From: Bacteroidales bacterium UBA3810
Lineage (GTDB): Bacteria; Bacteroidota; Bacteroidia; Bacteroidales; Paludibacteraceae
Length of the DNA stretch: 64,000 nucleotides
Direction of reading: 5' to 3'
Assembly: GCA_002368645.1 (NCBI GenBank)
Contig: DFEE01000020.1
Location: forward strand, 125,061-189,060
Shown: piece after piece, positions 18,501-25,568 of the stretch
Layout: each line of letters opens with the position of its first letter
Position numbering within the stretch: position 1 is the stretch's first letter
Notes under the pieces: generated by a model
Told to the model about the DNA's origin: nothing
What the model saw: only the letters and a program-made list of their open reading frames with translations
Databases searched by the model: none
Made by a program: the position numbers and the translations under genes

Positions 18501-18620
18501 CTCCGCTGCTTCTTTGGCATGCTCGGGAGCATTATATATGTATAACTGTAAAGGATTATCTTGGGCTATTAGACTCATACCCATAACTATGAGAATGAGG
18601 CTGAGAAATATCTTTTTCAT
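15588..18620 (-). CDS. Secreted protein with Gly-rich collagen-like segment and two FISUMP-like domains
   Basis: 1010 residues. Signal peptide about 1-20 (MKKIFLSLILIVMGMSLIAQ). Residues 20-300 form an unassigned beta-rich region. About 306-417 is a glycine-rich stretch of GxxGxxG units (GLNGKNGRNGASGMNG, GGKGGAGGKGGRGG, GRDGSDGRDGG). Two copies of a Bacteroidales FISUMP-like domain follow at about 523-753 and 773-1010, each with FAPGNLQY or FAPGNLRY, WVDLF or WIDLF, WRVLTSEEW or WRTPTKDEW, GIVILPD or GVILLPD, GAIFLP and a final IRLVRDV or VRLVKDV. Function unknown; a surface or extracellular role is likely. Last of six secreted-protein genes. Confidence 0.75.
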   Translation of the reverse strand: MKKIFLSLILIVMGMSLIAQDNPLQLYIYNAPEHAKEAAEKSNSLYVGSAFVQNYYHPNTELDANQKSIGTIIRDLSNGFSFTGKAYTNTNVYTSTINKLISNCSTSEHNVYTPKFAIDKNIGDIYFTNVDPVSASEIHFSGGDYQINWKKKIREFNPSKDDFSYFNISKKSVNGQTYYELTIIDKSRRVLTTKSSTVELVSLSDNVVCDGMKIMFKGIISDYINGKYPMYGAIKLVNRKTKAVRKIRFEMSFPNVIRLGDKSGYSRALAICRIESQYPLCLVIPLNTMETGVKPYICQLPLKIDASGLNGKNGRNGASGMNGTKAYSITTKNGTVNYPATAGTPGGNGGDGEDGGSGGDIICFATDDVVPQLMITVSGGKGGAGGKGGRGGMHGWGGYASSGYDGRDGSDGRDGGKVIIPTPYAFFTQLNGVYIPEGMDRSHLNEATSFKSANISNSVKTPTSKIVAAAKQNSAPTQPEATVASIVGVSKTASLKSNQPSRKIVNRKKIYPSETKLQSDLSPVGFSIGDGKQVYFAPGNLQYNRPLKKWRFAQLQNRYEGAETAKMEEKYQDWVDLFDYTTLNNKSYSQILNNPATNAAWRVLTSEEWEYLMRKRPNAYLKFGLATVDSIHGIVILPDRWTKPQECSFTPSIMKGVAPSKEGLSFIGTGQHYNDNTYTSAQWRLMEKAGAIFLPASGGYNAENNEYKDAETHAYYWTTTTNNNRQGRLFYFFKDRAASLWKSQEGKYAIRLVRDVPKEQIYVSSKIETPNPSGRCEISVSTTKKVLFAPGNLRYQPSTDRWSFATQQYAVIGKDNEKMKKDYNGWIDLFCWGSADQPIKANYKTKKFVDWGKHPIIGQGNKPNEWRTPTKDEWLYAAKDRANAAHLLTYAIINGIKGVILLPDTWVPSSDNTRLVINPDATSPYFKDNILNSGQWEILAASGAIFLPMGHQRYGKKVVEKTGSEYWTSSYIIEKSPNAYTFWILNYSTFSAGYAKRAEGHFVRLVKDVK

Positions 18621-18637
18621 ACAAACCTTCCTTTCAT

Positions 18638-20101
18638 TTAGTTATCAGAGCCTTCTGCATTTTTATATTTACCTTCGACCAATAGCATACCTGGAAGGAT
18701 AGTGCCGCCGGAGACTTTGCTGAAATGAGTCTCCTGAACAGCTTGATCTTCTTGGTCCTCTTCCATCAATCGGTAGCGATTATCCCATATCATATTGCGG
18801 ATTGGTTTAACTGTCGCAATATACCGATAGCGAGTCCTGTTTGTTTTCTCGTCAACGTAACGCTGGATCACTTGGTATGAAGAGTTGGGATTGACATCTT
18901 CCTTCATCCCTATCTTGGCCAGAATTTCGCCTTTATCAGTCACAGAGGATACCGGCGTCTTAACTTTGAAATCCTCATAATCCTTTTGGAGTTTGGCTAT
19001 ATTTTTATCCATGGAACGCGTGCAGATATATCGTATAAAGTCCTGCCTATCAACAGCTGACTTAAAAGCTGCCTTGTCGTTATAAGCAAACTCATGACCG
19101 ACATACTCCATACGATAAGAGATGGAGTCTTGGAGGAAGGCTAAAATTTTATTGGCATCGGGTTTCCCCGTATAGTGCTTTGTGTAGAAATTATAGGCAA
19201 TACTGTCATTCCAGACCAAACGATATAGGTATGAGTGTGTTTTTACGTTAAAACCGGTGAAAGAGTCTGCAATATCTCCCAATGCATTGATAGCATCTGA
19301 CATATCTGTACCCGCAAGACCTCCTAATACGGCTAACATTACACCGCCTACGAGTTTACCGACCTGCGCTTTTTCCTCCGAAGTCACATATGTCATATCA
19401 TTGACTATCACATACGTATTGCCTATCAATTCCTCTCCGGCATCCGCCAGAAGAGCAAGCCCTCTTTCGGTACGTTGCGCTATTGCTATATCCATATCCG
19501 TAGCGTTGTAATATCCGCGATCTTGTATAAGAGACATATCGAATACCGCATCGTTAATATCATGACCGTGCAGATTGAACCACTTTGCAATCATCCTTTG
19601 GGCATAGCGATTATCGTTCAATAATTGTTCAATAGCATGCGCATTAAGGGTGACTTCCTCTGCTGATAAGCTTGAACCATACTTGGCTTTGTTCAACCCG
19701 CGGGCTAAGTCCTTATTCTTACGAACTTTATCGCCGACATATTTACCTTCAAGTAAAATATGCTTATGCTTAAGATAACCATATAGTTTCTCGTTCAATT
19801 CCATTTGACTCGCATCCTGACTGCGGAACGCGTAAGTCTCATTCTTTTTCTTCAACCCGTAAAACGCATTAAAATCGATATACCGCGCCTCTGGAATGAT
19901 ATGATCATCAAACTTGTCCGGTACCGGTATGGAGTCAAATACAATGGCGATATCTTTGCAGAACTCATCTTCTGGATGAAAAACCATCAATGTCGCTAAA
20001 GACGAGCGGTTATACTCCTTTAATGGGTCGGTACTGTTTTGCGCCAAACCGACTAAAGGAATAATAAGCAAAAGGGGCAGCAAGGTGCCAAGCTGTTTCA
20101 T
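18638..20101 (-). CDS. Exported protein of unknown function (487 aa)
   Basis: I do not recognise a named family. The N-terminus (MKQLGTLLPLLLIIPLVGLAQ) is a signal peptide and the rest is mostly soluble with mixed helix and strand, plus one hydrophobic Gly/Ala-rich patch near 255-280 (GKLVGGVMLAVLGGLAG). The C-terminus (GTILPGMLLVEG) is beta-like. It is the fifth gene of the six-gene secreted cluster, 23 bp after the 311-residue gene and 17 bp before the 1010-residue gene, so its product probably works with those proteins in the envelope. Confidence 0.7.
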   Translation of the reverse strand: MKQLGTLLPLLLIIPLVGLAQNSTDPLKEYNRSSLATLMVFHPEDEFCKDIAIVFDSIPVPDKFDDHIIPEARYIDFNAFYGLKKKNETYAFRSQDASQMELNEKLYGYLKHKHILLEGKYVGDKVRKNKDLARGLNKAKYGSSLSAEEVTLNAHAIEQLLNDNRYAQRMIAKWFNLHGHDINDAVFDMSLIQDRGYYNATDMDIAIAQRTERGLALLADAGEELIGNTYVIVNDMTYVTSEEKAQVGKLVGGVMLAVLGGLAGTDMSDAINALGDIADSFTGFNVKTHSYLYRLVWNDSIAYNFYTKHYTGKPDANKILAFLQDSISYRMEYVGHEFAYNDKAAFKSAVDRQDFIRYICTRSMDKNIAKLQKDYEDFKVKTPVSSVTDKGEILAKIGMKEDVNPNSSYQVIQRYVDEKTNRTRYRYIATVKPIRNMIWDNRYRLMEEDQEDQAVQETHFSKVSGGTILPGMLLVEGKYKNAEGSDN

Positions 20102-20124
20102 AAGGCTGGTTTTTTCAGTTAGTA

Positions 20125-21060
20125 TTACAGTCCTCGTAAGAACTCAAAATTGACTTTCTGCTGTGTTTGGTGTTTGCCATACTCAATACCCACTTGACGT
20201 GCGGCGTCAATGCGCTGAGACTCAAGATCAATACCGTCTTGGTACTGCTTCATCTCAAACTTCCAATCCGCAGAAACCTTGTCATGAATCTCTTTATAGA
20301 GTTCTTGGGCTTCTTTGTAGCAACCGGCATCCGGATAAATCTCTGCCAAGAACTCGCCGGCGATTGCAGCTCCACGGGCATTTTGTTCTTGTACCCATGC
20401 TGTACGCGCTTGTTGCAGATTACCATGACAAATATAGTCCTGATACTTATCGAACACACGCTGCGTAAGGGCTACTGCTTCGGGATAGCGTTTAGACTGA
20501 GTCGGGAATGCGGTGATCTGTGCCAACGCAGCACCATATTCGTGCAGATGGGCTTTCATCTCTACCTCCTTGAAGATTCTATCCGCTTGGTCATCATAGT
20601 AGGCTACTATTTTTTCGATACCGCGTTCGATGAAGGCTTGCATCTCCTTATTAGAAGGGTCAATCTTCTTTATCGCTTCCATATAACACCTGCCTTCGGT
20701 AGTGCCGATTGCTTTAACGGTCTGAGAAATAGACGCAAAAACGATTTTGTTTACTACATCACAAACATAGAAAGTCATCTCCATTTCTTCCGAGTACTGC
20801 GTCGGAGGACCGGGGAGTACAGTTTTAGTTTGCGGAACGACAAACGCAGTCAACGCGAACTGTTCTTGGCTATCCATTGAGGCTATGCCTTGCTTCGTCA
20901 GCAACATATTGAGCTTGTTGGTCAGTTGGATAGCACCTGCGGAGGGGAATGGTTCGCCCACATCAGCAATCTCCACACGGATAGGGAAATACGCTAATTC
21001 GGCAGCCTTGACGCCGATTCCCATGGTTGCAATCATGAGGAATACGAATATCTTTTTCAT
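20125..21060 (-). CDS. Exported protein of unknown function (311 aa)
   Basis: The start at 21060 gives a good signal peptide (MKKIFVFLMIATMGIGVKA). The mature N-terminal part (about 25-125) looks like a small alpha/beta domain with a core FPIRVEIADVGEPFPS. From about 140 to 290 the sequence is helical with features of TPR-like repeats (HLHEYGAALAQI, RYPEAVALTQRVFDKY, CYKEAQELYKEI). No catalytic motif is visible. It follows the DUF6175 gene after 29 bp in the same operon and may be a periplasmic scaffold protein; that is inference. Confidence 0.7.
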   Translation of the reverse strand: MKKIFVFLMIATMGIGVKAAELAYFPIRVEIADVGEPFPSAGAIQLTNKLNMLLTKQGIASMDSQEQFALTAFVVPQTKTVLPGPPTQYSEEMEMTFYVCDVVNKIVFASISQTVKAIGTTEGRCYMEAIKKIDPSNKEMQAFIERGIEKIVAYYDDQADRIFKEVEMKAHLHEYGAALAQITAFPTQSKRYPEAVALTQRVFDKYQDYICHGNLQQARTAWVQEQNARGAAIAGEFLAEIYPDAGCYKEAQELYKEIHDKVSADWKFEMKQYQDGIDLESQRIDAARQVGIEYGKHQTQQKVNFEFLRGL

Positions 21061-21089
21061 AGTAACGTGCATTTTATAGTTTAAAACTT

Positions 21090-22040
21090 CTATTTCTCTC
21101 CGATATAGAGGATTACTCTTCCTAAACCTTTGGTACTCAACTTAACAGGAATATTAAGCGGAGACTGGGAAAGTTCTTTGCGGAGTTTGCGTGCCCATGA
21201 CTCGGTGTCCTGCGCTACGCCTAAGTTGTTATAGATCGGAATACGAACTTGCTCGTAGATAATTTGAGTCTCAGACGAATAGAGCTTGGTAAAACGACCC
21301 GCAACGGTATTTTGAACCATCCATGCATCAATGATCTCGCCTAACTCCATGCCGTTATACTCTGTCTCCAAATCAATACCGGCGGCATTGTTATCAAAGA
21401 CGCGGATTTCCAAAGCGACCTCACGACCATTCTCAAACATATCCTCAAAATGGGATTGCAGACGATTATTGAACACATCAATGTTTGCCACGACTGCTTC
21501 ATGCAGAAGCGTCGGTACATCGGCACTGAAAGAGGGAGAACTTACACCGTGCGCCGCACCGATACTCTTATTCGTATAAGCATCAATGCCTTCCAACGAG
21601 AAGGATAAGGTCTTCTTTGGACCTAACTCTTGGATGTTCCACCCTAAATAAAGCAGAATATCCGCTTTCGCATAACGAGACAAACGGTCAATCGTTGTTT
21701 CTGCAACCATATTACCTTGCTTGGAAGTCATCAACTCCTGCTCGCTCAGTTGCATGTTTATCATCTTCAAGGTTTGACCCATATCTTTGAGGGGGAAACC
21801 GCGTTCCGCCATCAAGTCATTGATAGTGGTTATCGCCATCGCTAACTCCATATCGGTCTGTATCGCACGCTGATAATCAGGAACATGTTGTTTCATACCC
21901 ATATTATCAACCTCCAAATAGTATCCGTTGGCTTCGCACCACACATCGGAGGGAATTACCATTAAAGTCGGCTTCTTAGCTTGACTGAAAGCAGTTATGC
22001 TCATCAACAGCATTGCTGCTAATAAAAGGTGTTTTTTCAT
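21090..22040 (-). CDS. DUF6175-like exported protein
   Basis: 316-residue protein with a signal peptide (MKKHLLLAAMLLMSITAFSQ). The mature part begins KKPTLMVIPSDVWCEANGY and has the pattern of DUF6175, a family seen in Bacteroidales: a region with YQRAIQTDMELAMAITTIN and a later alpha/beta segment with ALEIRVFDNNAAGIDLETEY. The family has no known function. It is third in the six-gene operon, 17 bp after the 162-residue lipoprotein gene. The fold reminds of CsgG-like outer-membrane assembly factors, but no specific motif proves that. Confidence 0.7.
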   Translation of the reverse strand: MKKHLLLAAMLLMSITAFSQAKKPTLMVIPSDVWCEANGYYLEVDNMGMKQHVPDYQRAIQTDMELAMAITTINDLMAERGFPLKDMGQTLKMINMQLSEQELMTSKQGNMVAETTIDRLSRYAKADILLYLGWNIQELGPKKTLSFSLEGIDAYTNKSIGAAHGVSSPSFSADVPTLLHEAVVANIDVFNNRLQSHFEDMFENGREVALEIRVFDNNAAGIDLETEYNGMELGEIIDAWMVQNTVAGRFTKLYSSETQIIYEQVRIPIYNNLGVAQDTESWARKLRKELSQSPLNIPVKLSTKGLGRVILYIGEK

Positions 22041-22057
22041 ACTATTATTGATTTAGA

Positions 22058-22546
22058 TTATAATTCCAAAATCCCGTCTTTTACTAATCTGTCACGCAAT
22101 CCTTTACGGTCTATTGATACAGTGACAGTCTCTATCATTTGTTTGCCATTCCGCTTATAAGAAGTAGTGCCTGTACGTTTGTCCTGAAGACTCGCATACT
22201 TTCGCCACGGACCTTCATCGGCAAAGAACGCTGCAAAATAGTCTTCATACTTCCGCTCCGCATTCATATCAAGGAGCAGAGGCTTGAGCGCCTGAACACC
22301 ATTAGAACCGGACTCTACTCCATCAAAAATCACTTCATGCATCGCTTTGCGCTGACCATCCGTGAAAGCAATAGCCGCATTGCGGGCACGTACTTGGGTG
22401 CGGATAACATAAGTCCCGTCATAGTTGGTAGAGAGTACTTTACTCTTAAAATCATAACTCGCTTGAGAAATCTTGGCACCACAGCCAATGAAAACACTTG
22501 CTATGATTATTAGACCCAATAGGCCTATCGTATTTATTCGTTTCAT
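22058..22546 (-). CDS. Lipoprotein of unknown function, paralogue of the 169-aa neighbour
   Basis: 162 residues with a lipoprotein signal peptide (MKRINTIGLLGLIIIASVFI, then Cys22). It aligns by eye with the product of the next upstream gene: RKAMHEVIFDG against RKNAVHGVIFKG, ALKPLL against QRPLAK, YEDYFAAFFADEG against YFDSFFADGG, and a shared KYAS. Both end with a strand-helix segment (ETVTVSIDRKGLRDRLVKDGI) like the second half of an LPP20/CsgG-type domain. The two probably arose by tandem duplication and may form a heteromer in the envelope. No named family recognised. Confidence 0.72.
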   Translation of the reverse strand: MKRINTIGLLGLIIIASVFIGCGAKISQASYDFKSKVLSTNYDGTYVIRTQVRARNAAIAFTDGQRKAMHEVIFDGVESGSNGVQALKPLLLDMNAERKYEDYFAAFFADEGPWRKYASLQDKRTGTTSYKRNGKQMIETVTVSIDRKGLRDRLVKDGILEL

Positions 22547-22616
22547 ATACTTTAAATTTTGTAATTAAACTTTTCAAAATTAGACACTTAGCGGTAACGC
22601 CGCGTACCAGGAACAG

Positions 22617-23126
22617 TTAGAACCCTGCATTCAAAGCTTTTATAATACCGGCGGCTTCAAGCGCACGGCGGAGTTCATCTTTCTGGACAGCGACTACAAC
22701 ACCCACTTTGTACTCTTTGCCGACCTTAACGGTTTCCATGGTCCCATTGACAATAGAAGCGTATTTCTGGAACTCCCCGCCATCAGCAAAAAAAGAATCA
22801 AAATAAGTCTGGTTCTCAATTTCCACACCAGGGTTTTTAGCCAAGGGGCGTTGACCTACGCAATCATTAGAAGAACCGAATCCTTTGAAGATGACACCAT
22901 GCACGGCATTCTTGCGTGCCTGGTTCTCCGCAACATTCACTTTGCGGGAATAACTCCAAACTTTAACGAGATAGGTTCCGTTAGTTCCATTCCCGGCACA
23001 TTCGATGTCATACCGGAATTGCTTGGTGTCTTTGTTGGCATTGTCTTTGGCTATCGCTTGAGCATCAACAACACCCACCGTGAGTACAAATACCATTAGG
23101 AAGAATAATAATAAATTGTGTTTCAT
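22617..23126 (-). CDS. Exported protein of unknown function, first gene of secreted operon
   Basis: 169 residues with a cleavable signal peptide (MKHNLLLFFLMVFVLTVGVV, cut after VDA). It is not a lipoprotein, unlike its paralogue. Shared motif positions with the 162-residue protein are HGVIFKG (about 73-79), GQRPLAK and YFDSFFADGGEFQKYAS (about 106-122). The final part (KVGVVVAVQKDELRRALEAAGI) matches the same C-terminal strand-helix unit. A consensus promoter ends about 25 bp upstream of the start codon, so this gene opens the six-gene operon running to 15588. Confidence 0.72.
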   Translation of the reverse strand: MKHNLLLFFLMVFVLTVGVVDAQAIAKDNANKDTKQFRYDIECAGNGTNGTYLVKVWSYSRKVNVAENQARKNAVHGVIFKGFGSSNDCVGQRPLAKNPGVEIENQTYFDSFFADGGEFQKYASIVNGTMETVKVGKEYKVGVVVAVQKDELRRALEAAGIIKALNAGF

Positions 23127-23150
23127 AGGTAAAAAAAATTAAATCCGCCG

Positions 23151-23182
23151 CAAAGGTACAAAATATTTTTGACATATGCAAA
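23151..23182 (-). promoter_or_regulatory. Promoter of the six-gene secreted-protein operon
   Basis: On the minus strand TTTG at 23179-23182 and TACCTTTG at 23151-23158 with a 20-bp spacer. It is an exact match to the Bacteroidetes consensus and lies directly upstream of the 169-residue gene. Confidence 0.8.
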
Positions 23183-23279
23183 TATTTCTTCTTTTATTTA
23201 TGTTTTTTACTCAAAAATGTATCTTTGGTAAATGATAGAGACTTCGTACACTTGCAGACTAATGGAGTTTTAGCGATTT

Positions 23280-23376
23280 TTTGACAAGGCTAACGGGTGT
23301 ATTAGTACTGGCACACCCTCCCCCTAAAGGGGAGGGGTGCCGTACGTACTAAAACACCGCCCCGTAGCCTGTCAAA
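23280..23376. repeat. 97-nt imperfect palindrome at the island edge
   Basis: The arms TTTGACA-GGCTA-CGGG-TTAGTAC-GGCAC-CCTCCCC and GGGGAGGG-GTGCC-GTACTAA-CCCGTAGCC-TGTCAAA pair with a few bulges around a CTAAA loop, giving a hairpin or cruciform with about 40 paired positions. It lies in the 357-bp gene-free stretch between the secreted operon and a glycosyltransferase fragment, next to the left 39-bp island repeat. It has no U-run beyond TTTT and no visible ORF. Confidence 0.65.
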
Positions 23377-23417
23377 GTTTTGTTAATAGTGGGTAATTGG
23401 TGTGGACAATATCCAAG

Positions 23418-23456
23418 CCGCGACCACCTTTATAGATCCGTTATAGATCCGTTATA
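23418..23456. repeat. Left 39-bp island-flanking inverted repeat
   Basis: This 39-bp stretch (CCGCGACCACCTTTATAGAT at its start, then two ATCCGTTATAG units) matches the reverse complement of 38286-38324 at 38 of 39 positions. The 13-bp unit continues in degraded form to about 23480. Its partner lies 14.8 kb away, so the pair brackets the accessory island. Confidence 0.8.
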
Positions 23457-23503
23457 GATACCTTATGGATACCTTACCATTTATTACCTCTGCCCGCTTT
23501 TGA

Positions 23504-23522
23504 CTTTCGACTTTCGACTAAG
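23504..23522. repeat. 19-bp direct repeat, copy 1
   Basis: CTTTCGACTTTCGACTAAG is repeated exactly at 23591-23609. The 68 bp between are GC-rich and include the inverted pair GACGCTGC / GCAGCGTC. Together they form the sequence that truncates the glycosyltransferase fragment. Confidence 0.75.
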
Positions 23523-23590
23523 ACGCTGCACAGCCCCTACGGCTACTGCCCACTTGCTCCGCAGCGTCGCCGACACCGGCGTCACGCCGG

Positions 23591-23609
23591 CTTTCGACTT
23601 TCGACTAAG
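23591..23609. repeat. 19-bp direct repeat, copy 2
   Basis: Exact second copy of the element at 23504-23522, 87 bp downstream. It lies at the point where the similarity of the minus-strand frame to glycosyltransferases ends. Confidence 0.75.
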
Positions 23610-23768
23610 CGCAGCATACTGTGCAACGATTTCTCTCGTCCCATCGGTTGAGAACTGGTCACATATAATCACATAATCCACCCACCGCATAGTGGATTCC
23701 AAAAAAGCCCGTATCACCCACGCCTCATTGCGTGTCGGCGTCATTACGATGTGAATTGGTTGGCTCAT

Positions 23769-24116
23769 ATATTTTGTTGTATTTCAAACTATATTCAATA
23801 CTCTATAAACGATAAACGATAGTGACAGACGGGTATCAACACCATAGTGAATTGATAGTTTTTTTACAAAATCTCATGTTTTTATCGTACATTTGGTACA
23901 GTATCGCGCCAATTTTGCTATCAATTTTACTATTAAATCGTATTATTTTATACAAAATCTTACTTTTTTCTTGCATATTTGGTAAATTATTTGTACCTTT
24001 GCAGCGGAATTTGACTTTTGAATGTTCAAAATAATTTTATTTCTGCACTTTTAAAAGTACAAAAATACATTAAAAGTATTTCTTTGGATACATAAAAATA
24101 GCTAAAACCGACACTT
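23769..24116. other. AT-rich spacer upstream of the AAA ATPase gene
   Basis: No gene seen in these 348 bp. A TACCTTTG -7 element at 23994-24001 lies 115 bp upstream of the ATPase start, with only a weak CTTG at the expected -33 position, so the promoter is tentative. Two stretches near 23864-23905 and 23948-23990 look like diverged copies of each other (ACAAAATCT, then TTTTT, then a TTGGTA block). Confidence 0.5.
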
Positions 24117-25307
24117 ATGAACCGTTTAATTGAGAACTACAATCGTTTGCTGGGTGAAAGCAGACCGTCTACTTTCCGCTATTTGTACGAAAGTATCAAT
24201 TGGAAGAACCGACTGATTGTACTAAAAGGAGCGAGAGGTGTAGGCAAAACGACGATGATATTGCAACATATTGCTAACGCCTTTGAGGACACATCCAAAG
24301 CCCTGTATGTCTCTGCCGATCATATATGGTTTGCCAATCACTCCTTGATTGATTTGGCAGAATACCACTACACGCATGGTGGCACACACCTATTCATAGA
24401 TGAGATACACAAATATCCTAACTGGCAACAAGAAATCAAGAATATCTATGATTCCTTCCCGCATCTCAATCTGATTGTTACGGGTTCGTCCATGCTGCGC
24501 ATTGAGCACGCATTGGGAGACTTGTCGCGTCGGTGTAAGGAATACACGATGCGGGGACTGAGTTTCCGCGAGTATCTCAAATTGGAGGGTATAGCCGATT
24601 GGCCGGTCCTGTCCTTGGAGGAAATTTTGCATCGACACACACAGATAGCCGCCAAATTGACCGGAGAAGCAAAAGTGCTGGGGCATTTTGACAATTACCT
24701 GCGTCACGGGTACTATCCTTTCTATATAGAAGAAGGGAATGGTTTTGAAGAACGGTTAGAGCGTGTCATCAATACGGTGCTAAACGAAGATATACCGGCT
24801 GTCGCAAAAGTGGAATACGATACTATTTATAAACTACGGCAACTGCTGGCAATCTTTTCGGAGCAATCTCCCTATACCTTGAATGTATCTGCGTTAGCGC
24901 GAACCTTAGAGACATCCACCGGACAAGTAATGAAACTGTTGGATCTGCTCAATCAGGCTGCTATCATTCGGAGGTTATTCTCCAAAGAGCGTTCAATGAA
25001 GATGCTGCAAAAGCCCGAGAAAGTGCTGTTTGACAACACGAACATCATGTATGCTTTGTCCTCGGAAGCCGACCAAGGCACTTTGCGGGAGACCTATTTT
25101 GCTGATATGATAAGTTTCGCTCACTCCGTATCTATGCCACAAAAAGGAGACTTGCTGGTTGATAAACATTTCCTCTTTGAGGTTGGTGGACGAACCAAAG
25201 GTTACAAACAAATCGCCAATATACCCGATAGTTTTATTGTCGCTGATGGAATAGATATAGGATTCGAGAACAAAATACCGCTTTGGCTATTCGGAATGAT
25301 GTATTAA
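24117..25307 (+). CDS. AAA ATPase with DUF4143 C-terminal domain
   Basis: 396-residue protein of the large prokaryotic AAA_14/DUF4143 ATPase family. Walker A is KGARGVGKTTM (about 38-48), Walker B is THLFIDEIHKYPNW (about 90-103), and a sensor-like LIVTGSSMLR follows at about 119-128. The C-terminal part (about 200-396) ends FEVGGRTKGYKQI and DSFIVADGID, a pattern typical of the nuclease-like DUF4143 domain. Members are common in Bacteroidales accessory regions; their biological role is not settled. It stands alone on the plus strand near the island's left end. Confidence 0.85.
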   Translation: MNRLIENYNRLLGESRPSTFRYLYESINWKNRLIVLKGARGVGKTTMILQHIANAFEDTSKALYVSADHIWFANHSLIDLAEYHYTHGGTHLFIDEIHKYPNWQQEIKNIYDSFPHLNLIVTGSSMLRIEHALGDLSRRCKEYTMRGLSFREYLKLEGIADWPVLSLEEILHRHTQIAAKLTGEAKVLGHFDNYLRHGYYPFYIEEGNGFEERLERVINTVLNEDIPAVAKVEYDTIYKLRQLLAIFSEQSPYTLNVSALARTLETSTGQVMKLLDLLNQAAIIRRLFSKERSMKMLQKPEKVLFDNTNIMYALSSEADQGTLRETYFADMISFAHSVSMPQKGDLLVDKHFLFEVGGRTKGYKQIANIPDSFIVADGIDIGFENKIPLWLFGMMY

Positions 25308-25350
25308 TCTGCATCATCCCTTTGTCTATCACTATGTCAAAGATTGTTTT

Positions 25351-25561
25351 TTAAGAGATGGCAGCAAGCCGCTCTTTGTGCAGACGAATGCGATCAGCGC
25401 GTTGCGCTTCGAACTGTTTATGGATGCGGAAGCCGTCCATGCTGCCATGTCTGGAAAAGCCTTCCACATGGGAGATCCCCCCCCTGCTCTTTCTTGTCCC
25501 ATTTCAGTTCGTCTAACTGAAAGCGAATCTCGGCAATGAGGCGTTTAGTGTACTTGAACAT
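25351..25561 (-). pseudogene. Small ORF broken by a frameshift in a G8 tract
   Basis: On the minus strand an ATG at 25561 opens MFKYTKRLIAEIRFQLDELK, then WDKKEQ, and reaches a run of eight G (25477-25484). In the present frame it soon stops. With seven G the frame continues GGISHVEGFSRHG, GFRIHKQFEAQRADRIRLHK and ERLAAIS to a TAA at 25351-25353, giving 69 residues. Total length 211 bp equals 70 codons plus one base, exactly as a single inserted G predicts. The protein is unknown, basic and probably helical. Either a slippage-prone switch, a sequencing error or decay. Confidence 0.6.
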
Positions 25562-25568
25562 AAGGCTA

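Larger units (their letters stand above)
23484..23768 (-). pseudogene. Truncated GT2 glycosyltransferase fragment
   Basis: The first ~50 residues are the start of a family 2 glycosyltransferase: HIVMTPTRNEAWVIRAFLES, then VDYVIICDQFSTDGTREIV. After about residue 53 the frame runs into repetitive GC-rich sequence (ALSRKSK twice) that encodes nothing recognisable, and the rest of a ~250-residue enzyme is missing. The gene has probably been cut by insertion or recombination at this island edge. No upstream promoter is evident. It could be translated as a short peptide but is unlikely to be active. Confidence 0.7.
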
